From the NCBI GenBank assembly GCA_016873395.1, contig VGXG01000005.1:1-64000 (forward strand): a DNA stretch of 64,000 bases. Reading direction: 5' to 3'. The translations under genes and the position numbers were made by a program. The DNA comes from Nitrospira sp. Its GTDB lineage: Bacteria; Nitrospirota; Nitrospiria; Nitrospirales; Nitrospiraceae. A model generated the notes under the pieces. That model was given only the letters and a program-made list of their open reading frames with translations. It was not told the origin of the DNA and made no database searches. This document shows, piece after piece, positions 54,073-62,154 of the stretch; the first letter of the stretch is position 1, and every line of letters starts with the position of its first letter.

Positions 54073-55575
54073 ATGAAGCAGGCGAGTTACGGAGCCGCGC
54101 TACTGGCTTTCTGGTTCGGCACCACGATTCTGCCGGTTCAGGCGGAGGAACGGACCGTTCAGGGTCCGCCCGCCCCGACCAGCCAGATCGAAAAGGTGTC
54201 CGGCCCGCCTGCGCCGGGCGGCATGATCCAGCGGGGCGAACAATCCATCGAAGCGACGCCGCTCGAAGACCTGTTGCTGGAAAAGGGTATCATCACGATG
54301 GACGACTGGATCAGGATCAAGGCCGAGCAGGAGCGCCAGTTCAGCGAGCGGTCAGTGGTGGCAGAGTTTACCGGCAGCCCCCGCTGGTTCGAGCGGATCA
54401 CGATGTTCGGGTACGGGATGCTCCGATACAACGTGACGAACAACGGGCAGGTGCGGACCTATCAAGACGTATCCGTGGGCGATACGGCCAATGGGGCCCA
54501 GCCAGGCTTCTTATTCCGCCGCATCCGGTGGGTGGTGACCGGACAGGTTTCCGACCACGTCGCCTTCTTCCTCCAGCCGGACTTTGCCACCCAGCTCAGC
54601 GGCAACACCAGTGTTGTGACGCTCAGAGACGCCTATGGCGACTGGATCTTCGACAAGGATAAGCAGTATCGGCTCCGCGTCGGGCTTCAGCGCGTGCCCT
54701 GTTCTTTCGACAACTGGCAGGCCTCACGCGTCCGCATGGCCATCGACCGAGCCGACTCGACCAATAGCTGCGCCCACGGCGAACGCGACATCGGGGTCTC
54801 CTTCATGTGGACCCCCAAGATCGCCCAGGCCCGGTTCAAACAGATGCTGGATTACATGTATGGCCCCGGTGACTATGGGGTCTTCCACATTCAAGTGGAT
54901 AACAGTTCAGGGTTGAATGTGCCGGAGAACAACAAGAATAAGCGGGTGAGCGTGCGCTTGGCCTGGCCCTTCGAACTCCCCGGCGGCCGGCTGATGGAGG
55001 CCGGCATGAACGCCGGCTACGGCACCTGGAACGTGAGCATGGGCACGGCCGCCGCCGGACGGACGCTCTACTCGGTCAATTCCACCGCCTGTGTGGGAGC
55101 AGCGACGACGTCTGGGTGCACGAGCGCCAGGAACTATCTCGACGAACGAATCAATTTCTATGCCTATGTCCCGCCCCAACCCTGGGGATTCATCGCCGAA
55201 TATGTGACGGGCCGCGCCCCAAAACGAAACGGAAACGGCGTGGTCGAAACGTCCCACTTCTACGGCGGCTATGTCCAGGCCCATTACCAGTGGAAGTATT
55301 CGGACGTGGGGATTGCCAACTTTTACTCGCGCTGGCAGGAATACTATGGAGGGCTTAAGTTTCTGACCGGCGCCCCGGATGACCGGATGAAGGAAGTCGA
55401 AACCGGTATCGCCTGGCAGCCGGATCCCCAGTGGGAGTTTACCCTCGCCTACACCTTTACCCAGCGGAACAACGTCTTTACAGTCAACCCGAACCAGACC
55501 GCGGCGACGCCTGGAACCCAGATCGACGCCTACGGGAACCTCCTTCGATTCCAGTGCATCTGGTTCTGGAACTAA
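54073..55575 (+). CDS. OprP/OprO-type phosphate-selective porin
   Basis: 500 residues. Signal peptide ending near 'LPVQAEE', a short Pro-rich linker, a helical segment 'LEDLLLEKGIITMDDWIRIKAEQ' and a 16-strand-type barrel with 'LFRRIRWVVTGQVSDHVAFFLQPDF' and 'YRLRVGLQRVPCSFDNW', ending in aromatic 'CIWFWN'. This matches the phosphate-selective porin O/P family. GGGAGGACGG precedes the ATG. PHO-box repeats upstream support phosphate-starvation control and a role in phosphate uptake. A Cys pair in a loop ('NSTACVGAATTSGCTSA') may form a disulfide. Confidence 0.9.
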   Translation: MKQASYGAALLAFWFGTTILPVQAEERTVQGPPAPTSQIEKVSGPPAPGGMIQRGEQSIEATPLEDLLLEKGIITMDDWIRIKAEQERQFSERSVVAEFTGSPRWFERITMFGYGMLRYNVTNNGQVRTYQDVSVGDTANGAQPGFLFRRIRWVVTGQVSDHVAFFLQPDFATQLSGNTSVVTLRDAYGDWIFDKDKQYRLRVGLQRVPCSFDNWQASRVRMAIDRADSTNSCAHGERDIGVSFMWTPKIAQARFKQMLDYMYGPGDYGVFHIQVDNSSGLNVPENNKNKRVSVRLAWPFELPGGRLMEAGMNAGYGTWNVSMGTAAAGRTLYSVNSTACVGAATTSGCTSARNYLDERINFYAYVPPQPWGFIAEYVTGRAPKRNGNGVVETSHFYGGYVQAHYQWKYSDVGIANFYSRWQEYYGGLKFLTGAPDDRMKEVETGIAWQPDPQWEFTLAYTFTQRNNVFTVNPNQTAATPGTQIDAYGNLLRFQCIWFWN

Positions 55576-55659
55576 TCGTAAGCTAAAGAGGCTTGCGAGG
55601 CTTGCACAAGACAATCCATCGGCTCACGCGGTGTCTTTACCCGCCTTCGCAGAAAGCCA

Positions 55660-55827
55660 CGGGTGCCCGGCCTTCGCAGCCGAAGCGGCTGCTTCGGCGG
55701 AGTAGGCTGAGCCCGTGGATGAATGCGGGGTGGGTAACCCTCCGTAGCTTTGGCTAGGAGGGTACGCTTCGGCGGGTTCCGCCGAAGAATGTGAAGATGC
55801 CACGGCTGTCAAGCCGTGGAGCTTCAC
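55660..55827. repeat. Cluster of hairpins, possible IS200/IS605-type end remnant
   Basis: Consecutive palindromes: CCACGGG...CCCGTGG (55660 and 55711 region) enclosing CCGAAGCGGCTGCTTCGG, then ACCCTCC/GGAGGGT, CTTCGGCGG-GTT-CCGCCGAAG (55767-55787), and GTGAAG..CCACGGCT-GTCA-AGCCGTGG..CTTCAC (55791-55827). No transposase is present. The last palindrome contains the stop codon of the adjoining lipoprotein gene. Confidence 0.45.
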
Positions 55828-56537
55828 CGTTGTGGCGGGGCGGATGTCAGGGAGCGTTGGTCTGACTCAGCAAAGAGGCGAGCGAGATCGACAATGAGCA
55901 GCTTCGATTCGTCCATGTACCTCTCGTACCCGTCTTTTCTTCTCACTTCGCCGTTCGGAATCCACGCCTCCGGCGGCCTGAACCCAGCAGCATAGATATA
56001 GCGGGCGACGGGAAGCAGCGGCTGGTCCCTGGCGTCAATTTCATAGGTCGTCTCGTAGATCTTGGTGCTGGGAGACGTCCGATAGTTGGCCAGGATGAAA
56101 TAGAGCCGGTTGTTCCGGACGAAGAGACCTCCCGACGTGACCAGCTTGCCCCGTTCCATGTCGCCCGTCAGTAAATAGAAGGTGACCAAGTCCACGGGGG
56201 ACGCCTTCTTGAACGCCTGAACGAACACCGGAGCGAGGGTCTTGATCTGCAGCTCGGAAAATGCCAGCGCATGTTCCTGTTCATGAAAGATCCGCCCGAA
56301 GACCCGATCCCGGTCCGTCACCCAGATTCCGCGAAGAATCTGCTCCATCTGCTCGTTGGTGAATCGTGCCGGATGACTGTGGCCGGGCTTGCCGGCTTCC
56401 GGGTCGAACATGAGCCAGATCGAGGTGCGGGGTTCCTCATACACCACGATGGGAGGGGGTTCCGTCACGCAGCCGGACGCGAAGAGGCTCAGAGCCAACC
56501 AGCCGCACAGTCTTGCCGCAGGGTTCGCCGTTTTCAA
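55824..56537 (-). CDS. Lipoprotein of unknown function
   Basis: 237 residues from a TTG preceded by AGGA; a TTG six codons upstream is also open. 'CGWLALSLFASGC' is a lipoprotein signal with lipobox ending at Cys23. The mature protein has a Pro-rich start and a mixed fold ('FTNEQMEQILRGIWVTDRDRVFGRIF', 'DLVTFYLLTGDMERGKLVTSGGLFVRNNRLYFILANYR'). I do not recognise the family. It lies between the porin and PstS genes, convergent with the porin. Confidence 0.8.
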   Translation of the reverse strand: MKTANPAARLCGWLALSLFASGCVTEPPPIVVYEEPRTSIWLMFDPEAGKPGHSHPARFTNEQMEQILRGIWVTDRDRVFGRIFHEQEHALAFSELQIKTLAPVFVQAFKKASPVDLVTFYLLTGDMERGKLVTSGGLFVRNNRLYFILANYRTSPSTKIYETTYEIDARDQPLLPVARYIYAAGFRPPEAWIPNGEVRRKDGYERYMDESKLLIVDLARLFAESDQRSLTSAPPQR

Positions 56538-56652
56538 GAAGCGTGTTCCTCGCAACTCAGGTGAGCCACTTATCAGAGGATGCAGGATGAAGCTCAGCGC
56601 ATCGGAGAGAATTGCAACAGCCGGTCAGCCTTGAACGGAAGCCCCATGTTGG

Positions 56653-57762
56653 TCAGTTCGTTGTAGGGCTGGTCGTCGCAGCGGCCATGCCGGCTCCTGT
56701 CAAGGTCTGCAAGTTTTTCGCTACCTGGGTTGCAGGCAAGGGATAGGCCCCCGCCTTTGCCACCAACGATTGCCCTTCGCGGCTATTGATAAACTTCAAG
56801 AACTCCACAATGATCGGTTCCAACTCTGCCTGGGGGTCCTTCTTTACATAGAGGTAGAGGGGTCGGCTCAGCGCATAGTCGCCCGTGGCCGCTGTGTCGG
56901 CGCTCGGCGCCACAAAGGGCATGCCGGTTTTCTCGGCCAAAGGAACGGTGCGTACCATCGAGGTTTGAAACCCGATGCCGACATAGCCGATGGCGAGAAG
57001 GTCACGGCTGATCGCCAGGATTTCTGTCGCCGACCCTGGCTCTTCTCTGACGCTTCCTTTCAGGTCTCCATCCAGCAGGGCGACGTGCTTGAAGAAAGTC
57101 CTGGTGCCCGATTGTCTATCTCTCCCGTAGAGATGAATCGGCTGTTGAGCCCAATTTTCAAGCCCGAGTTGATCCCAGGTGATAATGTCTCCCTGCGCCC
57201 CCCGCTTGCGGTCCCTTCCGAAGATCGCATCCACCTGTTCCAGCGTCAGTCCCCGAAGAGGATTGTCCCGGTTGACATAGATGGCCACCGCGTCCATGGC
57301 GATCGGGATCTCGGTGACGCCATAGCCATACCGAGAGTGAAAGTCCTGGGTTTCTTCTTCGGTCAAGCGACGGGAAGAGGCGAGCAGCGAGACATGGGCG
57401 GAAATTTGATGACCGCTGTAAAATCCGTCCCCTCGCCTGATTTGGGCCTGACTGCTGAGGAATTGCATCAAGGCCTTCTCCGTCCCGCCCCCTTGAATGC
57501 CGACTTTGGCATCCCGGTGCATCTGCCTGAAGGCCGCGGCCAACTTCAACATGAGCGGTTGCATCGTGTCCGATCCTGAGATGACCGTGTTGCCGGACAG
57601 GTTGGGTGGGGCCAGGTACGACGCGATTCCGTCGTCTACCTTGGTTGGTCCGGCTGGCTCGGCGGCAGCGGTTCCAACCAGGCAGGCCAGAACGAAGCCT
57701 CCTAACAGGAAAACGAAAGTCCGGCCATTTCCCTTGAGCCTGCTTGTTCGCAATCGAGCCAT
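56653..57762 (-). CDS. pstS: PstS-type phosphate-binding protein
   Basis: 369 residues. Signal peptide ending near 'GTAAAEPAG', then the periplasmic-binding fold: 'VISGSDTMQPLMLKLAAAF', 'GGGTEKALMQFLSS' and 'YGRDRQSGTRTFFKHVAL' (the phosphate-binding Ser-Gly-Thr-Arg). AGGAGGGG precedes the ATG. The PstCAB permease genes are not in the window, so it may work with a permease elsewhere or act as a scavenger. PHO-box-like repeats upstream match those of the porin, implying joint control by PhoB. Confidence 0.88.
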   Translation of the reverse strand: MARLRTSRLKGNGRTFVFLLGGFVLACLVGTAAAEPAGPTKVDDGIASYLAPPNLSGNTVISGSDTMQPLMLKLAAAFRQMHRDAKVGIQGGGTEKALMQFLSSQAQIRRGDGFYSGHQISAHVSLLASSRRLTEEETQDFHSRYGYGVTEIPIAMDAVAIYVNRDNPLRGLTLEQVDAIFGRDRKRGAQGDIITWDQLGLENWAQQPIHLYGRDRQSGTRTFFKHVALLDGDLKGSVREEPGSATEILAISRDLLAIGYVGIGFQTSMVRTVPLAEKTGMPFVAPSADTAATGDYALSRPLYLYVKKDPQAELEPIIVEFLKFINSREGQSLVAKAGAYPLPATQVAKNLQTLTGAGMAAATTSPTTN

Positions 57763-57829
57763 GAACTGCCCCTCCTGTGGTTACCCGCCTCGACCCGCTA
57801 CAATTTCGTGCAAACGGTAACCTACGGAG

Positions 57830-57858
57830 ATTGCATGCCTGTGACCCCCATGTTACAG
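57830..57858 (-). promoter_or_regulatory. PHO box of pstS
   Basis: On the minus strand CTGTAAC (57852-57858), 4 bp, GGGTCAC (57841-57847), 4 bp, and a weak third unit ATGCAAT (57830-57836). The 11-bp period equals that of the porin PHO box. Confidence 0.6.
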
Positions 57859-57889
57859 CCGTGTAAATTTTTGTTTAGAAGGCGGCTGG

Positions 57890-58126
57890 CTATTGCGTTT
57901 CCTTCATGACCCACCCTTTTTTCAGCACGCAACGCTCAGTCGCCATCTGGACCATTGACCTCATCCCTTGCTGGAGCTTGGGGTCTTTTATGACGTCCGA
58001 TTCGCACTTGTTCCAATCTTGCGTAAAGTCGCCCTTAGGTTTGGTCGGGTGCACCCATTCCATTGAGGAGCAGCCAGCCAGCAGCAACGCAAAAACAACG
58101 ACCCCTCCAGAGCCAAATCGCACCAT
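57890..58126 (-). CDS. Small lipoprotein, 78 aa
   Basis: 'GGVVVFALLLAGCSSMEW' is a lipoprotein signal with Cys near residue 19. The 60-residue mature part has two further cysteines ('NKCESDV' and 'ERCVLKKGW') spaced about 28 residues apart and likely bonded. AGGAGGGAG precedes the ATG. Family not recognised; similar small Cys-pair lipoproteins are common in Gram-negative envelopes. It is upstream of pstS on the same strand, 127 bp from it. Confidence 0.8.
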   Translation of the reverse strand: MVRFGSGGVVVFALLLAGCSSMEWVHPTKPKGDFTQDWNKCESDVIKDPKLQQGMRSMVQMATERCVLKKGWVMKETQ

Positions 58127-58262
58127 ACTCCCTCCTCTAGATGTGAAGATCATACCGGCGACCGAAGCATAACTTGCTCAGGAGCCTCCGTCAAGCAAGG
58201 CGGTTGACTCCTCGGACACTCACGGAGCCGATTGAACGGACGGTGCCGTGAACAACGCCGGC

Positions 58263-58292
58263 TTGACCATCCTCCTTGAAGACCTGTATAAG
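58263..58292 (+). promoter_or_regulatory. Promoter of tRNA-Arg
   Basis: TTGACC (58263-58268), 18 bp, TATAAG (58287-58292). Transcription would start about 30 bp before the tRNA. Confidence 0.55.
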
Positions 58293-58330
58293 TTGCTGAC
58301 TCCGCGCAACGCATCCGACGATCTACGATT

Positions 58331-58406
58331 GCGCCCGTAGCTCAATGGATAGAGCATCAGACTACGGATCTGAGGGTTGGGGGTTCAAGTCCCTCCGGGC
58401 GCGCCA
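58331..58406 (+). tRNA. tRNA-Arg(ACG)
   Basis: 76 nt with a 7-bp acceptor stem GCGCCCG/CGGGCGC, D arm GCTC..AGAGC, anticodon stem TCAGA/TCTGA with loop CTACGGA (anticodon ACG), T arm with TTCAAGT and an encoded CCA end. No integrated element follows it. Confidence 0.95.
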
Positions 58407-58529
58407 TTCCATTTAGTCAAGGCTCATCGACGTTCGGCGACGTTCTTGACAGGTCGGCTGTTTCCCTATAGTTTTCCCCCATTCGTCCAAGTAGACACCC
58501 ATCGCATTCGTATCCCGGGGGACTAACGC

Positions 58530-59153
58530 ATGGACGTCCAAGAGAGGCGAAAAAGACCTGATCGGCGAGGCGGCAAAGATCGGCGAATGGCCGAGCGCCG
58601 ATGCGGAGAGCGACGATGCACCGCCCGGGGAGGGAGCGATCGAAGGAGCAGGGACCGCAGGCGGGCATTGCGCCGAGGCGCGGGGAGAAGGCTCACGGAT
58701 TCGAGCCGTGCGGATATTCACGATTGCGCCCGCAGTTTCGACGCCAAGGGAACAGAAACGATCCTGGTGGTTGATGACGAGGAGCTTGTCCGCAACCTGG
58801 TGCAATCACTCCTTAAAAGCCATGGGTAAGGGGTTCTGCAGGCAGCAAGTGGCGCCGAAGCTCTCGATCTCATCTCCCGATATCCTCATCCGCTTCACCT
58901 GATCCTGACCGATGTGGTCATGCCGGGCATGAACGGGCGGGAGTTGGCCGACCGCCTGGCCTTGCTCAGACCGGACCTGAAAATCCTCTACATGTCGGCC
59001 AATCCCGGGGACATCCTTGCTCAAGACAACGATCAGAGTTCAAGCCCCTCGTATCTCCGGAAACCGTTTACCGTCCAAGCCTTGCTGATGAGAGTACGCG
59101 ACCTCCTTGACCAATCAGGCCCGGCTAGCGCCCCCGCGGTTTTCCGACGTTGA
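58530..59153 (+). pseudogene. Response-regulator receiver protein interrupted by an in-frame TAA
   Basis: One frame runs from ATG 58530 to 59153 except for TAA at 58827-58829. Before it are a highly Arg-rich N-terminus ('RRKRPDRRGGKDRR') and the start of a receiver domain 'ETILVVDDEELVRNLVQSLLKSHG'; after it the domain continues with 'GVLQAASGAEALDLI', 'LILTDVVMPGMNGRELADRL' (phospho-Asp) and 'YLRKPFTVQALLMRVRDLL'. The stop sits where receivers usually have Tyr, so a single base change from TAT or TAC explains it. Bases on both sides keep coding quality, so the change is recent, or the stop is read through. Confidence 0.85.
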
Positions 59154-59374
59154 ACCCGTTACCTTGCCCTCATCTTGTCCTTCAACACGAAACCCACCTC
59201 GAAGCCGGCCCTTAACCCTCACCTCACCAACTCGCCTCCGCGTTCCCCCTGGCAATCCACAAAGTCGATGGATGCCCGGCCCGCTCCGAACAGTTGAGCC
59301 GCACCGCCGGCGGTTCAGGCGTCCGCACCGCCTCGCATACAGCCACATTGGAGCAGGCTGGACTTCACTAACAC

Positions 59375-60229
59375 TTAGAACGGTTCGTTTGGATTGGCAG
59401 CCAACCACGCGGTCAGGCCCGGCAAGGGGAAGGAGAGGATCTGCTGGAGCTTGGCGCAGTTCAGCGACACATCCTGTGGGCGAGGCGGCCCCTGATAGTC
59501 GCGTCGCGACGCGGGCTGCAGCTTAGGATTAAGTTTCGGCCAGCGTGCGGCTAAGAGCTGCCCGATCTGCCAGCGGGAGAGCCGTTCGGCCCCGCCGAGG
59601 TGATAGAGCCCAGACCGGTATTTCGCGGCCAATTCCCACACGGCGCGCGCAGTGATGACCGCGGGGAGGGGCGAGCGGAATTCATCGGTGAAGAGGGTCA
59701 GAGTTCGGCCGGCCTGCCAGGCTCGACGGATTTCCTCATTGAACCCGCGGTCGCCGGTCGGTGAGATCCCCCCGTTCAAGGCAACGCGGAGGACGACGTG
59801 CTTGGGGTTGGCCAGCACCAGGCGCTCGGCCGTCACTTTGGTTTCCGCATAGAAGCTCAACGGGTTGACCGGGGCGGATTCGTCATAGTTCCCCATCCGG
59901 CCGTCGAAGACCAAGTCGCTGGAAAAGAAGATGAAAGGGATGTCCGCCGCCAACTCAGCCAACACCGCCGTGGCCTCAACGTTGATCTTGCGGGCCAGAT
60001 CGGGGTCTTGCTGACAGACCTGGGGCTTGCTGAGAGCGGCGCAGTGGATGACGAGCTGAGGCTGACGATCACAAAAGACCTGCCGGATAGCCCGACTATC
60101 GGCCAGGTTGACATCATCGCGCGTCAGACCAAGGACTTTCCAGGAGGGAGCAAAGGCGGGAGCCGTCCGGACTAAAGAACTGCCGATCAAGCCTCCTGCG
60201 CCCGTGACGAGCGCCGGTCTGTCATCCAC
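59375..60229 (-). CDS. dTDP-4-dehydrorhamnose reductase-like SDR
   Basis: 284 residues, extended SDR of the RmlD type. GAGGLIGS at about residue 10 binds NADP, 'FFSSDLVFDG' and 'NPLSFYAETK' hold the catalytic Thr/Ser, Tyr and Lys region, and 'GLYHLGGAERLSRWQIGQLL' is a typical C-terminal segment. RmlD makes dTDP-L-rhamnose, but no other rml genes are here, so it may reduce another sugar nucleotide. The start is GTG without a Shine-Dalgarno. The 221-bp gap 59154-59374 shows no gene. Confidence 0.85.
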   Translation of the reverse strand: MDDRPALVTGAGGLIGSSLVRTAPAFAPSWKVLGLTRDDVNLADSRAIRQVFCDRQPQLVIHCAALSKPQVCQQDPDLARKINVEATAVLAELAADIPFIFFSSDLVFDGRMGNYDESAPVNPLSFYAETKVTAERLVLANPKHVVLRVALNGGISPTGDRGFNEEIRRAWQAGRTLTLFTDEFRSPLPAVITARAVWELAAKYRSGLYHLGGAERLSRWQIGQLLAARWPKLNPKLQPASRRDYQGPPRPQDVSLNCAKLQQILSFPLPGLTAWLAANPNEPF

Positions 60230-60280
60230 AGTATGCAGCCATGCCGTTTCGTGCCAGCCGTGTCGCGGCGCCGTTCCTCA

Positions 60281-60955
60281 TCACGATTCCTTGTCCCCGG
60301 CCTGAGCCTTGGGAAGCTCGATCCAGAACTTGCTTCCCTGGCCCGGGGAAGACTCCACTCCTACCCGCCCGCCCATGAGGTCGTTCAGTTTGAAATCATG
60401 CTTCGGGCTCTGGGAATGGGCATTGTGGCAATCTACGCAGGACTGGGCCGAAGCAAGATCGGCCATGAGCACACGCATGACCGCCCGCCCTTCCACACGG
60501 TCAGTTCTGACAAAGGAGCCCGTCGGATGCTCCATCAGATAGGCAAAGGCCTCTTGCTGAAACGTATCTCTTAAACCCTTCTTCTTGTTGATGGCCCAGG
60601 GGCTGATGAGGTTAGCCGTGAAGCCGTTCCTGTGGGAAGCGGTATCTTCCGACACCTCACGGACGAACGTGGCCGGAAGCGGGAAGCGGCCATGTACGTG
60701 CTCATAGTCCGCTCCCACCGTTCCTCCCAACTCGATCAGGCGGGGAACAACAACTCTCGCATAATAGCCTCGGTCCGCCATGATCTGGGTGTGGAGGGTC
60801 TTGGCTCGCTGCGTGAGCTTCTCGTGCAATTGCGCGTCATCCCGCTTGTACACGGAGTAGGCGGCAACCAGGGTCGCCACAATGATCAGCGGCACGGTGA
60901 GGGCGACAAGTTTCGTGCCGATCGGCCAGTTGTTGACCCGCCAGTCGAAGGTCAT
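60281..60955 (-). CDS. Heme-sensor (Tll0287-like) membrane protein fused to the last piece of a histidine kinase
   Basis: 224 residues. A membrane segment at about 15-38 precedes a Tll0287-like (DUF3365) domain with a c-type heme site 'CVDCH' at about residue 176. Right after 'HDFKLNDL' the sequence jumps to 'MGGRVGVESSPGQGSKFWIELP', the final G-box strand of a histidine-kinase ATPase domain. HAMP, HisKA and most of HATPase are missing while the frame is kept, so this looks like an in-frame deletion between two 'MGG' sites. It cannot be an active kinase. AAAGGGAC precedes the ATG. Confidence 0.78.
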   Translation of the reverse strand: MTFDWRVNNWPIGTKLVALTVPLIIVATLVAAYSVYKRDDAQLHEKLTQRAKTLHTQIMADRGYYARVVVPRLIELGGTVGADYEHVHGRFPLPATFVREVSEDTASHRNGFTANLISPWAINKKKGLRDTFQQEAFAYLMEHPTGSFVRTDRVEGRAVMRVLMADLASAQSCVDCHNAHSQSPKHDFKLNDLMGGRVGVESSPGQGSKFWIELPKAQAGDKES

Positions 60956-61001
60956 GACGTCCCTTTGCGCATTTCGGCCAGGCTCGGGCGGCCTTGCAGC
61001 A

Positions 61002-61853
61002 TTATTGTCTCTGCTCCATCCGTCTGAGCGCGCGCATCATCACCGGATCGCTCAAGCCTACCTCGCTGAGCGCGTCCATGATATGAAGGCCTCTGGCCTC
61101 AGCCAGAGCTTTGGCCTTGGCATAGTGCTGTCGGTTAAAGCGCGCCACCGCCGGCTGGCCGTTGACGACCTGGCAGGCCAGCACATCGCCGTCCACCTCA
61201 AGCGTCCCTCCCTGCTCCAACAGAGTTTTCGCGTGGCCGACCGTGATCCGATGGAGGGAAGCAAACTCGGCGATCCCCCCCGTCTCGACCAGCCGGCCGT
61301 CCGGCATGATGCAGAGACGCTTGAAGTGGGGGGACCAGTCCTTCCGGAAGTCGATGTACTTAATGTCGCCTGCACGCGCAATCGCGCGGTCCAGCTTGGC
61401 ATAGTCCAATCCCAGGTTTTTCCCCCTGAGCCTGGCTTGCAGCTCGGGAGGGAGTGTCCGGTAGAACACGCGGGTTGCGGCTTCCTCCAGGGTCAGGCCG
61501 TATGAGCGCGTCAATTGTTCCGCTTCGGCATACTGCGTGACATCCAACACCCAGGTCTGTTTCGGCGCCATCCCGGTCGGATCGATCCGACAGGCAAAGA
61601 GCCCCCGCGTGACCAACAGGCCCTCCTGCGGATAGACATGGCATCCGCCTTCGGTCAACAGGCGCGTCATGACCTCGATGGGAATGTCGTAGCTCTCGGC
61701 GAGCACGCGCGCATGGGCCGGCAGCTCCTCCGGTTCAGTCATGGCACAGACCGTCACGTTGCCCGGCGCGTCGAACTCCGTATAGTCTTCGACGATGTTG
61801 TAGAGGGCCGGAGGCTTGGCCGGACCCGCCGCTCGTTTTTTAATCTTGTACAT
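61002..61853 (-). CDS. Hypothetical protein, 283 aa
   Basis: Not recognised. It is soluble, with no signal or membrane segment. A basic N-terminus 'MYKIKKRAAG' leads to 'AVCAMTEPEEL'-like mixed sequence, then several helix-turn-helix-like stretches ('AEQLTRSYGLTLEEAATRVFYRTLP', 'GIAEFASLHRITVGHAKTLLEQGG', 'HYAKAKALAEARGLHIMDALSEVGL'). GGAG precedes the ATG. It is 46 bp upstream of the sensor remnant on the same strand. Confidence 0.75.
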   Translation of the reverse strand: MYKIKKRAAGPAKPPALYNIVEDYTEFDAPGNVTVCAMTEPEELPAHARVLAESYDIPIEVMTRLLTEGGCHVYPQEGLLVTRGLFACRIDPTGMAPKQTWVLDVTQYAEAEQLTRSYGLTLEEAATRVFYRTLPPELQARLRGKNLGLDYAKLDRAIARAGDIKYIDFRKDWSPHFKRLCIMPDGRLVETGGIAEFASLHRITVGHAKTLLEQGGTLEVDGDVLACQVVNGQPAVARFNRQHYAKAKALAEARGLHIMDALSEVGLSDPVMMRALRRMEQRQ

Positions 61854-61875
61854 CCGGAGACTCCTTCAAGAGCGG

Positions 61876-61951
61876 CTGACAAGTTAACAAGTTCCAAGTC
61901 GCAAGTTCGGACTACTTGTCAGCTTAGCACTTGCCACTTGTCAACTTGCCT
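61876..61951. repeat. gacaagttaacaagttccaagt-type repeats
   Basis: Part of the 301-bp gap 61854-62154, which has no gene. acaagtt/caagtc/caagttc units face acttgtc/cacttgcc/cttgtcaacttg units, forming a fold-back. Same family as 45451-45525. Confidence 0.6.
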
Positions 61952-62030
61952 AGCAGGCTATTGCAAAACACCCACGTTGCTCATCAGAAAAGTGTGACAG
62001 CATACGCTACGTGGATGCGCCACGACCCAC

Positions 62031-62154
62031 CAGGATGTTCAAAAAGACCTTCCAGCAAGGCCGCAACGAGCGAAAGGTCGAGGCGTACTCTTTGTGATAC
62101 GTTGAGACCTTGAGCGACGCGAGAACGAAGCTGGAGGTCTTTTTCAACATTCTG
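62031..62154. mobile_element. 124-bp MITE-like inverted-repeat element
   Basis: Left end CAGGATGTTCAAAAAGACC and right end GGTCTTTTTCAACATTCTG are inverted repeats of about 24 bp with a few mismatches; CCAGC/GCTGG continues the arm. The inside, with 'gcgagaacgaag' and 'gcaacgagcg' segments, carries no reading frame. I recall elements of this appearance in several Nitrospira-like genomes. It abuts the stop codon of the SagB-type gene. Confidence 0.65.

Noticed and set aside
55624-55827. 67-codon minus-strand frame across the hairpin cluster
   Set aside because: The sequence is made of palindromes, and the peptide reflects their composition.
58331-58406. tRNA-Arg as an integration site
   Set aside because: No integrase, no direct repeat of the tRNA 3' end was seen downstream, and no foreign island follows.
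59107-59526. 139-codon plus-strand frame after the broken receiver gene
   Set aside because: Pro/Arg-rich composition without motif, and it overlaps the end of the RmlD-like gene on the other strand.
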